Shown here in pieces: positions 33,661 to 45,430 of a DNA stretch of 64,000 bases (positions within the stretch are counted from its first letter, which is position 1; every line of letters begins with the position of its first letter). Position numbers and translations under genes: made by a program. This stretch comes from Pseudoips prasinana (Eukaryota > Arthropoda > Insecta > Lepidoptera > Nolidae). The DNA lies in assembly GCA_951640165.1 (NCBI GenBank), contig OX621263.1:13026001-13090000 (forward strand). Reading direction: 5' to 3'. The notes under the pieces are model-generated. The model made no database searches and had not been told where the DNA came from. It saw nothing but the letters and a program-made list of their open reading frames with translations.

Positions 33661-34672
33661 TTTATATTGTACTAGCTGTGGCCCGCGGTTTTACCCGCGT
33701 TAAATCTTATAAATTATCATAGCTCCTCCCCCGTAGGTGATAGCGTGATAATATGTAGCCTATATGTTGACCCGACTTCTTAGTAATATTCAAGCAAAAT
33801 TTGAAGTAATTCCATGCAGTACTTTTTGAGTTTAGCCCGGACATACATACAGACAAACAGATAAACAGACAAAAATTCTAAAAACTATATTTTTGGCTTC
33901 GATATCTATTAAAGATCACGCCTCAAGTATCCTTTAAAAAAATATTCAATGTACAGTTTTGACTTTCCTACGATTTTATTATATGTATAGATAAGAAACA
34001 TCATCATCATCATATCAGCCGAAAGACGTCCACTGCTGAACAAAGGCCTCCGCCAAAGATCTCCACAATTGGCGGCCTTGCGCTCCAGCAGTTTCTGCGA
34101 CCCGCACAAGATCATCGGTCTATCTTGTAGAGGGCCTGCCAAAGCTGCGTCTTCCGGTTCGTGGTCACCACTAGAGCACCTTCCTGCTCAAAGCCCCAAA
34201 ACTCAGTTTTGCAATTCTTCGGGGTATGTCGGTGACTGTGGTTCGCCTGCGGATCTCGACATATCTGATTCGATCCCGCAGGGAAACTCCGAGCATAGCC
34301 CTCTCCATTGCTCTTTGGGTCAACATCGCTGCATCGTTACTTTTCTTATCTATACATATAATAAAATCTGAAAGTGAAAACTGTACATTGAATTTTTTTT
34401 TAAAGGATACTTGGGGCGTCATCTACTATCGATATTGAAACCAAAAATATAGTTTGTGGAATTTTTGTCTTTTTTTCTGTATGTATGTCCGGGCTAAACT
34501 CAAAAAGTACCTACTGCATGGATTTACTTCAAATTTTGCATGAATATTAATCAGAGGTCGGGTCAACATATAGGCTATATATTATCACGCTATAACCTAC
34601 GGGGGAGGAGCTGTGATAATTTATAAAATTTAACGCGGGTAAAACCGCGGGGCACAGCTAGTACAATATAAA
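33661..34672. repeat. Inverted repeat of two Helitron-like elements around an RTE tail
   Basis: The arms 33661-33997 and 34342-34672 are about 90 percent identical by eye. Each arm is a short Helitron-like element (3' end CGCGGGTAAAACCGCGGG then CACAGCTAGT; 5' TCTATACATATAATAAAAT). Homology continues past both ends of the element (TTTCTTA inside, ACAATATAAA outside). The 344-bp centre is RTE tail. Confidence 0.88.
34003..34324 (-). pseudogene. RTE tail fragment with internal deletions
   Basis: This aligns to 21045-21400 but lacks the segment after GCCTTGCGCTCCAGC and part of the GRRSVGRPP region. The frame is broken. It forms the centre of the Helitron inverted repeat. Confidence 0.85.
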
Positions 34673-34784
34673 CACAAATTTTTCATCATGAGTTTTATAG
34701 TTAGCTTAGGAAGTTTTCACAGCTTGACTAGGCAAAAGAGGTGAGCGTGGAATCTAGCAAAAAAATCGAAGGACCCATGCCGAA

Positions 34785-34985
34785 AGGCACTCTCTTTGGG
34801 GTTCAAACTTCGGCTCTGAGCGATTACTGACGGGATCCATGAGAGGGTCATAGCTAGTCATATACATAAACGCATTGTGGAACTGTCTCTCTACGTTCAT
34901 ACGCGAAGATGCGGGCTTCTCGTCCAATTATAGATCAGAGAAGCCATTTAATCGATACAGATGCAAACAAAGGGTCATGCATAAT
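34785..34985 (+). mobile_element. Degenerate LINE 3' region (CATGAGAGGGTC family)
   Basis: ATCCATGAGAGGGTCATAGC, CTCTACGTTCATACGCGAAG and AGAGAAGCCATTTAATCGAT, then CAAACAAAGGGTCATG, align to 2715-2893. Confidence 0.6.
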
Positions 34986-35004
34986 GGAACTTTCAATATA
35001 CTGG

Positions 35005-35880
35005 CGTGATTGGTAGAAGCTTGCCTTTCATGCCGCAGGTTGTGGGATCGATTCCCACCCAGGACAAATATTTATGTGCATGAACATGTCTGTTTGTCCT
35101 CTACTACTGCCTGTACTCTGGAACCCAGATAACTGATATATTGCATACACTATTTTTCTTTCATAAATACATACTTATATAGATAATTACATCCAGACTC
35201 AGGGGCTCTACCGGCTAAGTCGTCGAACATCGATTTCTTAAATGGCGTTCAAATAAATAAAGGTTAAAAATGCCTTAATCACTCGTTAAATCGGCTTCAA
35301 CGTTGATGATCGATTCCGGACCATTTATGACGTCACATGTAGTCATAGAATAATAATAATATCTAGGGACAATGTCACACAGATCATCCTAGCCCCAAAC
35401 TAAGCAAAGCTTGTACTATGGGTACCAGGCGACGATATACGTACTTATATAGATAGATAAATACTTATATACGTAGAAAACATCCATGACTCAGAAACAA
35501 ATATTCGTGCTCATCACACAAATATTTGCACTTACCGGGATTCGAACCCAGGACCACCAGTTTCGTAGGCAGGAGCACTACCAACTAGGCTACGGTGATC
35601 GTCAACCAATTAACCGAATAGAAGATAGAAGCCGATTTAACGATTTATTTAGTCATTTTTAACCTTTGTTTATTAGAACGCCTTTCACGAAAACGATGTT
35701 CGGTGACTTCGCCGGTAGAGCCCCTGAGTCTGGATGTAATTATCTATATAAGTATGTATTTACGAAAGAAAAATAGTGTATGCAGTATATCAGTTATCTG
35801 GTTTCCAGAGTACAAGCTCTGCTTCGTTTGGGATCAGATGGCCGTGTGTGAATAATGTCCCAGGATATTATTTTTATTAT
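35005..35880. repeat. Compound inverted repeat with a SINE type A at its centre
   Basis: The left arm (about 35110-35306) and right arm (about 35612-35838) are inverted copies at roughly 85-90 percent identity by eye. Shared blocks are CTATTTTTCTTTCATAAATA, TAATTACATCCAGACTCAGG and GGCTCTACCGGCTAAGTCGT. A SINE type C head (GTGGGATCGATTCCCACCCA at 35040) adjoins the left arm, and a type C tail (GTACAAGCTCTGCTTCGTTT) ends the right one. The centre holds SINE type A inverted at 35342-35606. Confidence 0.85.
35342..35606 (-). mobile_element. tRNA-headed SINE type A
   Basis: This is the inverse of 31025-31280, with B box ACCGGGATTCGAACCCAGGA and A-box region CTACCAACTAGGCTACGGTG on the plus strand. 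Both promoter boxes are preserved. Confidence 0.88.
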
Positions 35881-36339
35881 ACTGTTCTCCTTCGTCTAGT
35901 AACAATGTTTCAAATCAATTCACTAAATACTTGATAGAACTCTCATCAAACAAGTCCACTGAACCGTTTAATTCTAATGAATGCACTACATTTTATGGGG
36001 CACCTATAATTTATGTGTTTTTTCTCCAAGTTCTCATGAACTTTGCGTTCTGGATCAGTTGGCATACGTGTCCAGGATAAGAATCAGACAGCTTGATTGG
36101 ACAGCCATTGTGCTAATGTTTGGTGTTGGAAGTTGGAGCAAATGTTTGTAACATGTATCCCATACTTCCAACTACAAGAAAGGATACATTTTTAACATGT
36201 GCAATTTTTTTAAATGTACTAAACTTTTTATACCTAACTCTGAATTTATCAGTCGGAAATGTTTATAGAAACAAAACCGATGGACATTACTTACATCCTC
36301 CGTAAGGGATAAAGGAATTGTTTTATTTTAATAACGTAT

Positions 36340-36520
36340 ATTGTTTATAGCTTAACGGAAGAGCCCGGATTCGAATCCCGCCGGATGCATAATTTGAATG
36401 TTGCTAAATACTTGCCTTTCACGTTGCAGGTCGTGAGTTCAATTCCCAGCCAAGACAGATATTTGTGTGCATGAACATGTCTGTTTGTCCCGAGTCTGGG
36501 TGTAATTATCTCTAAAAAAT
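36340..36520 (+). mobile_element. tRNA-headed SINE fragments, types B and C in tandem
   Basis: A first B box (CCCGGATTCGAATCCCGCCG, about 36364) is followed within 80 bp by a second SINE head (GGTCGTGAGTTCAATTCCCA). That leads into AGATATTTGTGTGCATGAAC and GTCTGTTTGTCCCGAGTCTG. Confidence 0.75.
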
Positions 36521-36776
36521 ATTACTAAATCTCACAGGATCGAAGTTAAAGATATGATATAAAATGTTGACTTGACAGATATCTTCCATTCTAAATTCGA
36601 ATTCAATTCCATTCCGTTCGGCATTTATGTATGGAATAGAATAAATATAACAAACAACGTCGACAAATTACTTTCAACCTAATGCTTAAGAGCATTAGAA
36701 TCAAAATATTACTACAATTATGTAGTTTATTTATTATTGCCAAGAATTACTCAAAATAAATAAAAATACTATAATG

Positions 36777-36828
36777 GAAATAAATCAACATTATTTGTCG
36801 TCATATACTTTTAATGTTGATTTATTTC
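36777..36828. repeat. 16-bp perfect hairpin, 20-nt spacer
   Basis: GAAATAAATCAACATT (36777-36792) is complementary to 36813-36828. It is AT-rich and not in a known repeat. Confidence 0.85.
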
Positions 36829-38324
36829 GCAATTAATTGATTCATTTAATCTCAAGTGATGGAAAAAAACAGTGAATTTCTACAATTATCAGAACAGAGC
36901 GTATCTTTATAATCATCTATTGTTCTTTACATGAATAAATAACAATAAATTAATATTAAATAATATTATTTTGCGTGATAAAGTTGCTTAATAGTTATTT
37001 AAGTAAAAGGTAAATATAATTCTTTAACAGTATCCGGTTAGAAAGTAATTTCTAAATAGTTCATTTTAAAGTAAAACATTTTCTTTTTGCATCTGTCACA
37101 TTACAGCCAGCCACTGCCAATATGGCGCCCATGGCTCTCATCAGGTGATCGTGAAGCATTTACATTCTCACTCATTTGTGCAAGTGCTCCAAGGTATTTG
37201 TGTTTTGATCAGTGTATTGGTATAAATGTTGTTGTTCACTTGATCGTGATGGACAACCATACAGCTAGTGATTCAAATAAACCAGTCCACGAGGGAAAAA
37301 GCATGAATAATAATGTGAAAATATCCGACAATGAATTAATTTTACGCCGTAAGGACCAAGTTTCATAAATACACACAAAGCTTTTTTTTAGAACTTGTAA
37401 AACAGCCAGTATTATCGTTAAATTAAAAAAATATACTATCCTTAATAAGTATTACCTCTATACAGTGGTTTGAATTCTATTATCTACCTATGCTCTTGTA
37501 AATAAGCCAATAAAATGGCCCACATCTCGTTGTATTAAACGTGGTTTGTCGTAGTCTCCTTGGTTAACATTTTTAACGATAACCTTGACAGGTTTTTGCG
37601 AAAATGAATTCTATACGCAGTTTCTTATATTATTGTTGTTTAAACAATAAAGAATATTACAATATTTACGTATGATTTGTAACTATACTTTTGTAAAATG
37701 CGTCATAATGCGGCTGGTAGGTATGTAGATTCTTTTTTAAAAGTGACGCGTGGGAAGTTATTTTTTTATATTATGAATTTTATCTTATTTTACGTCGATA
37801 AACACCTAGTTTAATGTAGACTCCTTTAATTCAACTGCTTATTATCAAGCGCGAGCAATATCCAATATCCTATACAACGTGAGATCAGCTTATACTGGAA
37901 ATGGATAGCTTGATGTGTAGCCGTGTGTACCTACTTATACTCGTAGATGAAATGCTTCCTATAATTCTCAATCGGACAAGCCGGTGCCTTCGCTTCTTAA
38001 CTTAGAGTTCCCAAAACGTCCTTGAAAACTGACCCTCTCGTGAGTTTCCACGACAGTTGCCGCACTAAACCGAGATGTGAACCCCTAAGGGGACACTCTT
38101 GCAAGGTTACTTAGATAATAGCGGCTTGAAGTCTATTTGGTCGCCTCTTTTTAAAAAAGCAGTGAAGACTATAGATAACTTTTTTTCACCTCATGAGTTT
38201 GCAGTTAACTTGGAAGACACCGCCAACGAGCACGCACCCAACACTGAGCTTCAATAGTGACAAGCATTGTTGCTATTTTCAAGGTATACTCAAAAAGTTT
38301 ATATTGTCAGTATTTTTTTCTTCT

Positions 38325-38400
38325 ATAGAAGACAACACCCGTTTAAGGTAAATTAATCCCTGTGTCTCAGAGTACTTTACAAACATATAATTGAAATTAA
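38325..38400 (-). mobile_element. tRNA-headed SINE type B, 3' end
   Basis: On the minus strand it has ATATGTTTGTAAAGTACTCT, GAGACACAGGGATTAATTTA and ACGGGTGTTGTC. Confidence 0.65.
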
Positions 38401-39237
38401 AGTATTGTCAGGTAATACTAGCTACATATGTATGACAAAGTCTTTTCCAGCTTTAATTCTCAACGGAAATAATGCAAATGTAAATTTTCATTGAAGTGAG
38501 ACGGATTGAATCGTGAATGCATTGAATTTATGTGTACAGAATGTCGTAGAAAATCGCGAAAAAAAATTGGCGCCACGTCTAACTTCAAGCGGTAATTAAT
38601 AGGGATAGACAGAGGGGAAGGCTATTCTGTAATTGATTCAATTTTCTTTGCTAGTTTTCTTTGTAAGGGTCATGTTTCTTTTACGTGAATAAACTGCGAA
38701 TAATAATATACGCCAGGTTGTCTTTCGGTCATTGCGGGACATCTACATTGTTTGGCTTATTTATTCGGGATATATTATAATGCACTCTCTATCCTCTTAC
38801 TTTCATAATTCAATCGGATGAGCAAAAGAACACTACCATAGAAATATCACTCAAGTAGATTTCAATTGACATATTATTTTTTTAAACACTATTTTCAGTT
38901 CAATTATTAAGCTTAAAACTCCATGTAGAGTACTGAAATAATAACACAACACATTTTTTAAATTAAAATTAATTATTTGATTATTTTATTCATTTTTACC
39001 CATTACATAACTAAGAATTCTTTTGTCAGATTGCTGGTTCTAATTTTGTATTTTTTGTGAATGTGACACATAAATATTTGTGGACTAGTGAATGAAGCTC
39101 ATTGGTGTACATATTATGTAAGAAATTGGATAAAAGTCATTCATCTTTATATTCTCTTTCTAAACCAGAATAAAGTCCCTTTTAATATAGAGAAAAAAAG
39201 GTAAATACTTAACGTATATCAACATATCTAACTAGCA

Positions 39238-39304
39238 CTATCATCATATCAGCCGAATGACGTCCACTGCTGGACAAAGGCCTCCCCCAAAGATCTCCAC
39301 AACT
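39238..39304 (-). mobile_element. RTE tail fragment
   Basis: Its 67 bp are almost identical to the tail of the 21-kb copy (GACGTCCACTGCTGGACAAA, GGCCTCCCCCAAAGATCTCC). It is a very short, recent-looking truncated insertion. Confidence 0.85.
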
Positions 39305-40584
39305 ATCATTATATTATATATCAATTCTTAAAAATGAACACTGAAATTTAAGGACAAGATCTTTTAAAACCAATTATACAATTAAGCAAGCCGCTGTCTC
39401 TACAAATTTATGAATTACTGACTGATTTAAAATGCCTTTTCTTATTATGAATATTTTTATTTCTTAACCGAGCGTTCTCCATACACAGGAATGCTCGCGT
39501 ACCTAAATCGTAACCCTAACAAAATACCTAGTTACATTCGTAAAAGGGTACATCTGCAAACCGTTTGTTCCGCTATTATAAGTTTTTTTATTATCAATGA
39601 TTATTACCAGTGCTTAGTAATTTAGTTCCTAGGTTTTGTAGTTTGTAATTTCTTTAGCTCATTGTATTAATGGGTGGGTCTGATTAATAGGTTTATGCGA
39701 ACTAGATATTTAGCAACAAAGTATTTTTGCAGTGGACTATAATCAGACTGATTTAGAGTTATTTGCAAATTCATTTCCATTTATTTATTTCTGTCTCTTT
39801 TAGAGGCTATTAATTAACTGTTTGATTATTTCAGTAGTATAAAACTTTGTATTTGACTCCAAAAGAAGGATCTTTATGTTTTTTTAAGTGAAACCTTCTT
39901 TAGGTGCATTGAACTCTTTTTGGGTGACCAAAATCATGGAACTTGCGTCATTGTCACGTCACGCTACCCATAAGCTATTTGTATACTGTGTTAAATAAAA
40001 ATCCTACCTCTTTTGAGCCTTGGCTTTTAGTTTTTCACTTAAACGTTGAGATCGTGATAGGTTAATATTGAATTTTAAAAGAAAAATGTTTGCAACAAAA
40101 ACGTCTTTCGTGCTCTATTCGTCTTTGACATGGCGTCGTCACCTTGAACTGGAAACGACTGACTTGATTGTACGTCATACGATTTATAAATGTGGCATGT
40201 TCATTACATGTATTTAGAATTAAAAAACGATTATTGATAATAGGAGATAGAACGCTCTTTCACCATAAGAGCACCACGACTGACCGACCATCCTTGAACT
40301 TATTTACATGCACGGAACCGAGATTTTTAGCTATAGCCAATATTTATTTAGAGACTAATGCTACTCCTAGCTCAATAACCGGGTGATTGTTTTCGGGTTG
40401 TGATTCTTATGTGATACCCTTACCGCAAAATGTTTTTACTCTACTCTCATGTTTAATGTAAAAATATATTAATAAATTATAAGTTGTAACTGTTAGTAAC
40501 ATTTGCTTAATATGTAACCTATAACTTATATGTTCGGTCTAACCGTCAATGTAAGTTGGTTAATAAAAAATTAAATAAATAAAC

Positions 40585-41300
40585 CTTCCAGAATACAAGC
40601 CGTTATATTTAACAATTCGGGTTATAAAGTAGCACCATTTATGGAATACATGCAGTTTTAATTATCAGCTCGACTAAGGGAAAACTTTAACCTCCTAGAA
40701 AACAGTAATAATGATTACCTTCCCGAATACAAGCAGTTATAATAAACAGCGGGATTAGACTGTAGCAGTACCTTATAGAATAAATGCAGTTATAACTAGC
40801 AGCCCGAATAATGACAAACTTTTACGTTCCAGAATACCAGCAGTCATAATGAATAGCCGGATTAGACTGTAGCACTACCTTATAGAATACCTGCAGTTAT
40901 AACTAGCAGCCTGAATAAAACTTTTACGTTCCAGAATACAAGCTGTTATAGTGAACATAATGAACAGCTTGGATTAGACTGTAGAACTACCTTATAGAAT
41001 ACATGCATTTATGACTAGCAGCCCGAATAAAGAAGAACTTATACCTTGCAGAATACAAGCAGTTATAATGAACCGTTCTGATTAGTGAATTGTGAATTAG
41101 CACTACCTTATAGAATACATGTAGTTATAATTATAAGCCCGACTTAGGAAGTACTTTGAATTTCCAGAATACAAGCAGTTATAATTAACACCTCGGATTA
41201 GACTGTAGCACTACCTTATAGAACAAATGCAGTTATAATGAACCGTTCTGATTAGTGAATTAGTATTAATTTATAGAATCAATGCAGTTATCATTACCAG
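40585..41300. repeat. Dimeric minisatellite, about 120-bp unit, about six units
   Basis: Diverged units alternate two half-units that share GAATACA(A/T)GCAGTTATAA. Half one adds AACAGC.GGATTAGACTGTAG and CACTACCTTATA; half two adds CTAGCAGCCCGAATAA, then AACTTTTACGTTCCA. Later units drop the second half and gain CCGTTCTGATTAGTGAATT. I see no coding frame. Confidence 0.9.
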
Positions 41301-42397
41301 ATTTTTTTTATCCATGTGCACGTGTTTTACTTTGAGTTGAATACAGAAGAAGAGATCAGATATCCTTATTTTGTGGCAAAAAGATAATAATATAATTCAC
41401 AGTCCTAATTACGAGTTAATACCAAAACATGCATTCATGTTTAATTGTTATTGACAATATTTACTGCTACAATCGCGTGCTAGCCAGCCTACAAGACGCC
41501 ATTCGCTACGGCACTCTTTATACCGCTACACCGGCCGGTTTTCCATTTTTATTATCTACTATCAAGTTTGATAATTATAATTTGCCGTGACGTTGGTAAT
41601 GGTCAGATGGGATTTTGTTTGGTTGGTATCCAATCAATGGTAATAGCCAAGTCTTTGAAGCGCCGGGTCCTAAATTCAAAGCTAGAGTCGTTGTCCTGAG
41701 TTTGGGTATCTTAATTAAGATTGGTGTGCTTTTCGGTCATTCATAAATATTTTCTAACATATATAAACTGATATCTATTCTAAACACCGTAGATAGTAGA
41801 AGAGGAAAGAGGTTGTGACATTTGATACGGTAAAACATTTTTTATAAAAGGAATCATGAAAGGAAAATTAGGGAGAAGAAGTCGAGGAAGACAAAGGAAG
41901 AAACATGACTCAAAGTGGGTTCGTATCGAGAAGTTAAAGAGTATGCTGAAGATAGGGAGGAATGGAGAAATATAAAGCAACAAGAGTCATGTAGATATTA
42001 GTTCTATGTGTGAGTAGGAGATATTTTATTAAAAATACTAGTCAATAATCGCTTAAACGGACAAGTGGGTATAAATAAAAATATAATAAGAATGAAGTTT
42101 AATAATGTGCAAGGACCATAACCAGTGGAAATTCGTTGTCTTTGTGTATCATCCTTGGAAACAAATGCCTTGGAATCTATCATATGTAGGTATAGGTATA
42201 ACAACATCTGACGAACTTATTTACGCCTAGCCCAAAACCTAGAAAGAAGATTTTGTTTATTACTTTTGTTGAAATATCGGCCCAAATATTTCGCAATTGC
42301 TTCGGCAAAAATAATGAGATAATATAATACTATCGATATACTTTTTTTGCTACTTGTTGCATTGTGGGGTTATATTTTTGAAAGATACTAAAATAAA

Positions 42398-42470
42398 TTC
42401 ATCATCAACAGTTTGATATAGTCCACTGCTAGATATAGACCTCCCCCAAAGGCTCTATAAGGTTGTCAAT
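42398..42470 (-). mobile_element. RTE tail fragment, diverged
   Basis: TAGTCCACTGCTAGATATAG followed by ACCTCCCCCAAAGGCTC matches the RTE end with several substitutions and an ATCATC tail. Confidence 0.65.
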
Positions 42471-42814
42471 TGAAGAGGTTTGCCGACGTCACCGAGCTTG
42501 GCATTCGCATTGGAAACTCCGCTTTCTGGGCCGGAACCACACGGCCGCCGTTGCTTGGTAACGTTCCCAGAATACTATTACCGTTGAATGGCAATGTTAG
42601 TTTGTTTACATTACATTTAAAGAAATAGCTGCACGCTTTTTGCTTCGATTGATAATTTATTTGAAAGACTTGTCCAACGGCCTTAAACTAAATACTAACC
42701 AAACATTATCCTAACCATTTTCATTCATAAAAAGTATCATGAAATGTTAATCAGGTCACTTTTTATAACCTGACGTCTGTAGATTAATAATAACAATAGC
42801 CATTCTTCGCGCCC

Positions 42815-42885
42815 TTTGGTGGCGGCCATTACACTGAGCTGTCAATGAGGTTAGGACCAAAATGGCGGCTGTGACACGCGACCGT
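42815..42885. promoter_or_regulatory. Candidate Pho/YY1 site cluster
   Basis: AAAATGGCGGC at 42859-42869 matches the YY1/Pleiohomeotic consensus, and a second GGCCATT core is at 42824-42830. The surroundings are GC-rich for this window. Further full matches are at 16705-16715 and 48588-48598. A 10-codon frame starting in the site is not meaningful. Confidence 0.3.
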
Positions 42886-43041
42886 GTTTACTGATTTACA
42901 GAGGTGTATTGGTATTGTTTGAATTTTTGTGCTACCTATAGCTTCGTATCTGATTAGGTTTAACAAAGTTTTAAATCACCCGTATAAAATTATATTTTGA
43001 GATAAATAAACTGTTTAAAATAACTAAACAATTTAATTGTT

Positions 43042-43176
43042 CAGACGCCAGCACATCAAGATACTCCAATCTGTCAAATTTACCCAATTAAAAGTGAACC
43101 TCATACTTATGTGATAAAGTTGAAAATCAATTAAAGAAATTTGACAGATTGGGGTAGTTGGAGGTGTTGGCGTCTG
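43042..43176. repeat. MITE-like imperfect inverted repeat, 135 bp
   Basis: The ends CAGACGCC/GGCGTCTG and inner blocks CCAATCTGTCAAATTT are shared by arms of about 40 bp (43042-43082, 43138-43176) with several mismatches. The spacer is about 55 nt. A miniature foldback transposon is the simplest reading. Confidence 0.75.
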
Positions 43177-43205
43177 TATCTATCTACTAAAAGTTTGCTA
43201 CTTAA

Positions 43206-43403
43206 TTAAGGATCAGATGTCCGTATGTAAATAATGTCCCAGAATATTATTATTATTAATTACAGATGGACCGATGATCTTGTGCGGGTCGCTGGAAATA
43301 GCTGGATGCGGATAGCGCAAGACCGGCAATTGTGGAGATCTTTGGGGGAGGCCTTTGTCCAGCAGTGGACGTCTTTCGGATAATATGATGATGATGATGA
43401 CAG
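43206..43403 (+). mobile_element. SINE type C tail joined to an RTE tail
   Basis: GATCAGATGTCCGTATGTAA, then AATGTCCCAGAATATTATTA, is a SINE type C end. At 43262 an RTE end begins (GATGGACCGATGATCTTGTG, GGAAATAGCTGGATGCGGAT) and finishes with TTTGTCCAGCAGTGGACGTC and (ATG)n. The RTE part is nearly identical to the 21-kb copy. Confidence 0.85.
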
Positions 43404-43834
43404 GGACCAATCCCCATAACCAATCACCAAGCTGCTTACAAAATCGACCAACAACAGCAAATCAGACTTAGTAAAAAGCCCCAAACTGGCTTTATTAGAA
43501 AGGCTCCAACTAGTTTAAGGCTATCCTAGTACCACATAATACATCATCAGATAATTTAAACATAGCGTAATAGATCATACCTCTTGGAATAGATTTCCAT
43601 GTCAATATCAGCAAAGCTGTCCTGTATAAAATACCGATTTAATACTAGTTGGTTTATAGACTAGGTTGGTGCGACTTTATTATATCAATAGACAAAGTTA
43701 TTGGGTATTACAAGAGACATGCCAGATGAAACAAATATGAACCGTATTAGGAGTAAATAAGCTGTAAATTTGTCAGACTTTTCAACGGTCATATAGGGCT
43801 CGACGTTTGTGTGGTGTAATACTCGTAGTCTCGC

Positions 43835-44035
43835 GTAAGACAACTGTTTGTGTGACTCATAAATAGTTGTTCAGACTCAGGATGTACTTTGTTACTAGAG
43901 TTGCAGTGGAGGGTAAGAGGGAGGAACTAGACCGGATAAAAAAATTGATGTACTTTGTGTCCGTCAGTTATAGGTTTGTAAAGTACCCCGCGACACAGAT
44001 ATATTCCTATTGCAGGCGTTTGTTTTTAAAAAGAA
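43835..44035 (+). mobile_element. tRNA-headed SINE type B with a 66-bp internal insertion
   Basis: TTTGTGTGACTCATAAATAG, TTCAGACTCAGGATGTAC and GTTTGTAAAGTACCCCGCGA identify the family. A 12-bp direct repeat (GATGTACTTTGT at 43881-43892 and 43947-43958) brackets 54 bp foreign to the SINE. Confidence 0.8.
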
Positions 44036-44994
44036 GTTTGACAGTTCAGGGCATTGTTATTTGGCTATATTTTTAAAAGTCCTCTCTGTACCGCGATAAT
44101 GCAAGCCGCCTGCGTCTATACGATTTAACGTCGAGCTACAATTGCATTAATCTTGCTGAATATCGACCCTCTCATACGTCTTTTCGCCAGTTACCACCAG
44201 GGTCCGTCGGTCGGTCCAATGTGGTCATGTTAAAATAGGCGACGGTCTTTTGTGCGTATACTGTAGTCTGTCCGGTCGGCCTGTTATGCACGAGAGATTG
44301 CAATTTTAAGGTTTCCCCAAGAGACTATGGCATGGGGACCTTCAAAAAGGGAGTTATAAGGTTTCTAAAGGGTCAAGGGCATCGCTCTAATGTTGTCCCT
44401 CGTGTTACAAGCGTTCATAGGCTACGGTGACCACTAACTATTAGGTGGGTCGTAAACTTAGTAGCCAACTAGGTTTAATCAAATCTGGTAGCTAATCACA
44501 ACACATTAGGCTGGGATCTAATCTCAATAGAATTAAGAATAAGGGATCGAAGATTATCAAATAGTCTAACTACTAAGAAGACGCTGTACCTTTGACTCTC
44601 CTCTTTGATGCATACTTTATCTGTATAAAAAATCAGTATATATATTAAAATTAACCAACTATCTACAATATGTAAAGCTGTCATTTAAACATAAAATTTA
44701 ATTTACAATAATTTTTAATAATCTAAACTTAAGTTCCATTTAGATAATATAAAACGGCCATTTGCAATACTATAAATATTTTATTACGAAACAGCAACAA
44801 AATTTACGTTTTAATCCTTTTGAAAGCGGTAAGTAACATTTTGACGACTCGAGGAATTAATTCCCTTTATATTTATGTAAATTTGATTGCATTTGATGAG
44901 AACTTAGCTAGATGATAAGCAAAGTTAGATTTAACGAGTATTTTTTTTACTACCATCATATAGGCATCTCTTTTGAAATACTCATTATATCTTG

Positions 44995-45115
44995 ACCATC
45001 CTAAGGTTGCCTGGGAGAGATCGCTGACTGCGATAAGACCCCTTGTTGGACATGTCTTATATTGTAATCCTAACCTTTGGTGTACAATGATGAGTATTTA
45101 TCTTATAAGTACGAG
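44995..45115 (+). mobile_element. Jockey-like LINE 3' end, diverged
   Basis: GCCTGGGAGAGATCGCTGAC, TGCGATAAGACCCCTTGTTG and GGTGTACAATGATGAG match the shared 3' end. Confidence 0.65.
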
Positions 45116-45229
45116 ATAGACTAGTAGAGGCTATACCGTTAGACTGTGATATCTGAAAAGAAAAATTTCTTGAGCCTAAACTTGAGACCATAAGCCCAGA
45201 CTTAAGAAATGAATTGTCTGGTACTCAAA

Positions 45230-45430
45230 ACAGTGAAGGCAAACAACATGAAGAAACTTGCTTGCCTGAGATTTCTCTATAATATTCTTTGCATGTGAAA
45301 TCTGCCAACCCGCACATAGGCCAGCGTGGTGGATTATAGACTTTGGCCTCTCATTGTAAGAGGCCTTTACCCTCCATATGGGCACTATGAACAGCTGTAC
45401 GTGTCTTCTACGGCACGGGTACACCTACAT
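45230..45430 (+). repeat. Family G repeat
   Basis: ACATGAAGAAACTTGCTTGC, then TGAAATCTGCCAACCCGCAC, TAGGCCAGCGTGGTGGATTA and AGAGGCCTTTACCCTCCATA match a widespread moth repeat. The 82-codon minus frame is not a gene. Confidence 0.65.

Noticed and set aside
37087..37368. 93-codon plus frame, hydrophilic C-terminal half from MDNHTASDSNK
   Set aside because: I looked for linkage to the candidate exon at 50190, but the available GTAAGG donor gives an immediate stop. There is no family match.
40585..41300. CRISPR-like array
   Set aside because: The spacers between the cores are themselves repeated and diverged, and this is animal DNA. It is a minisatellite.
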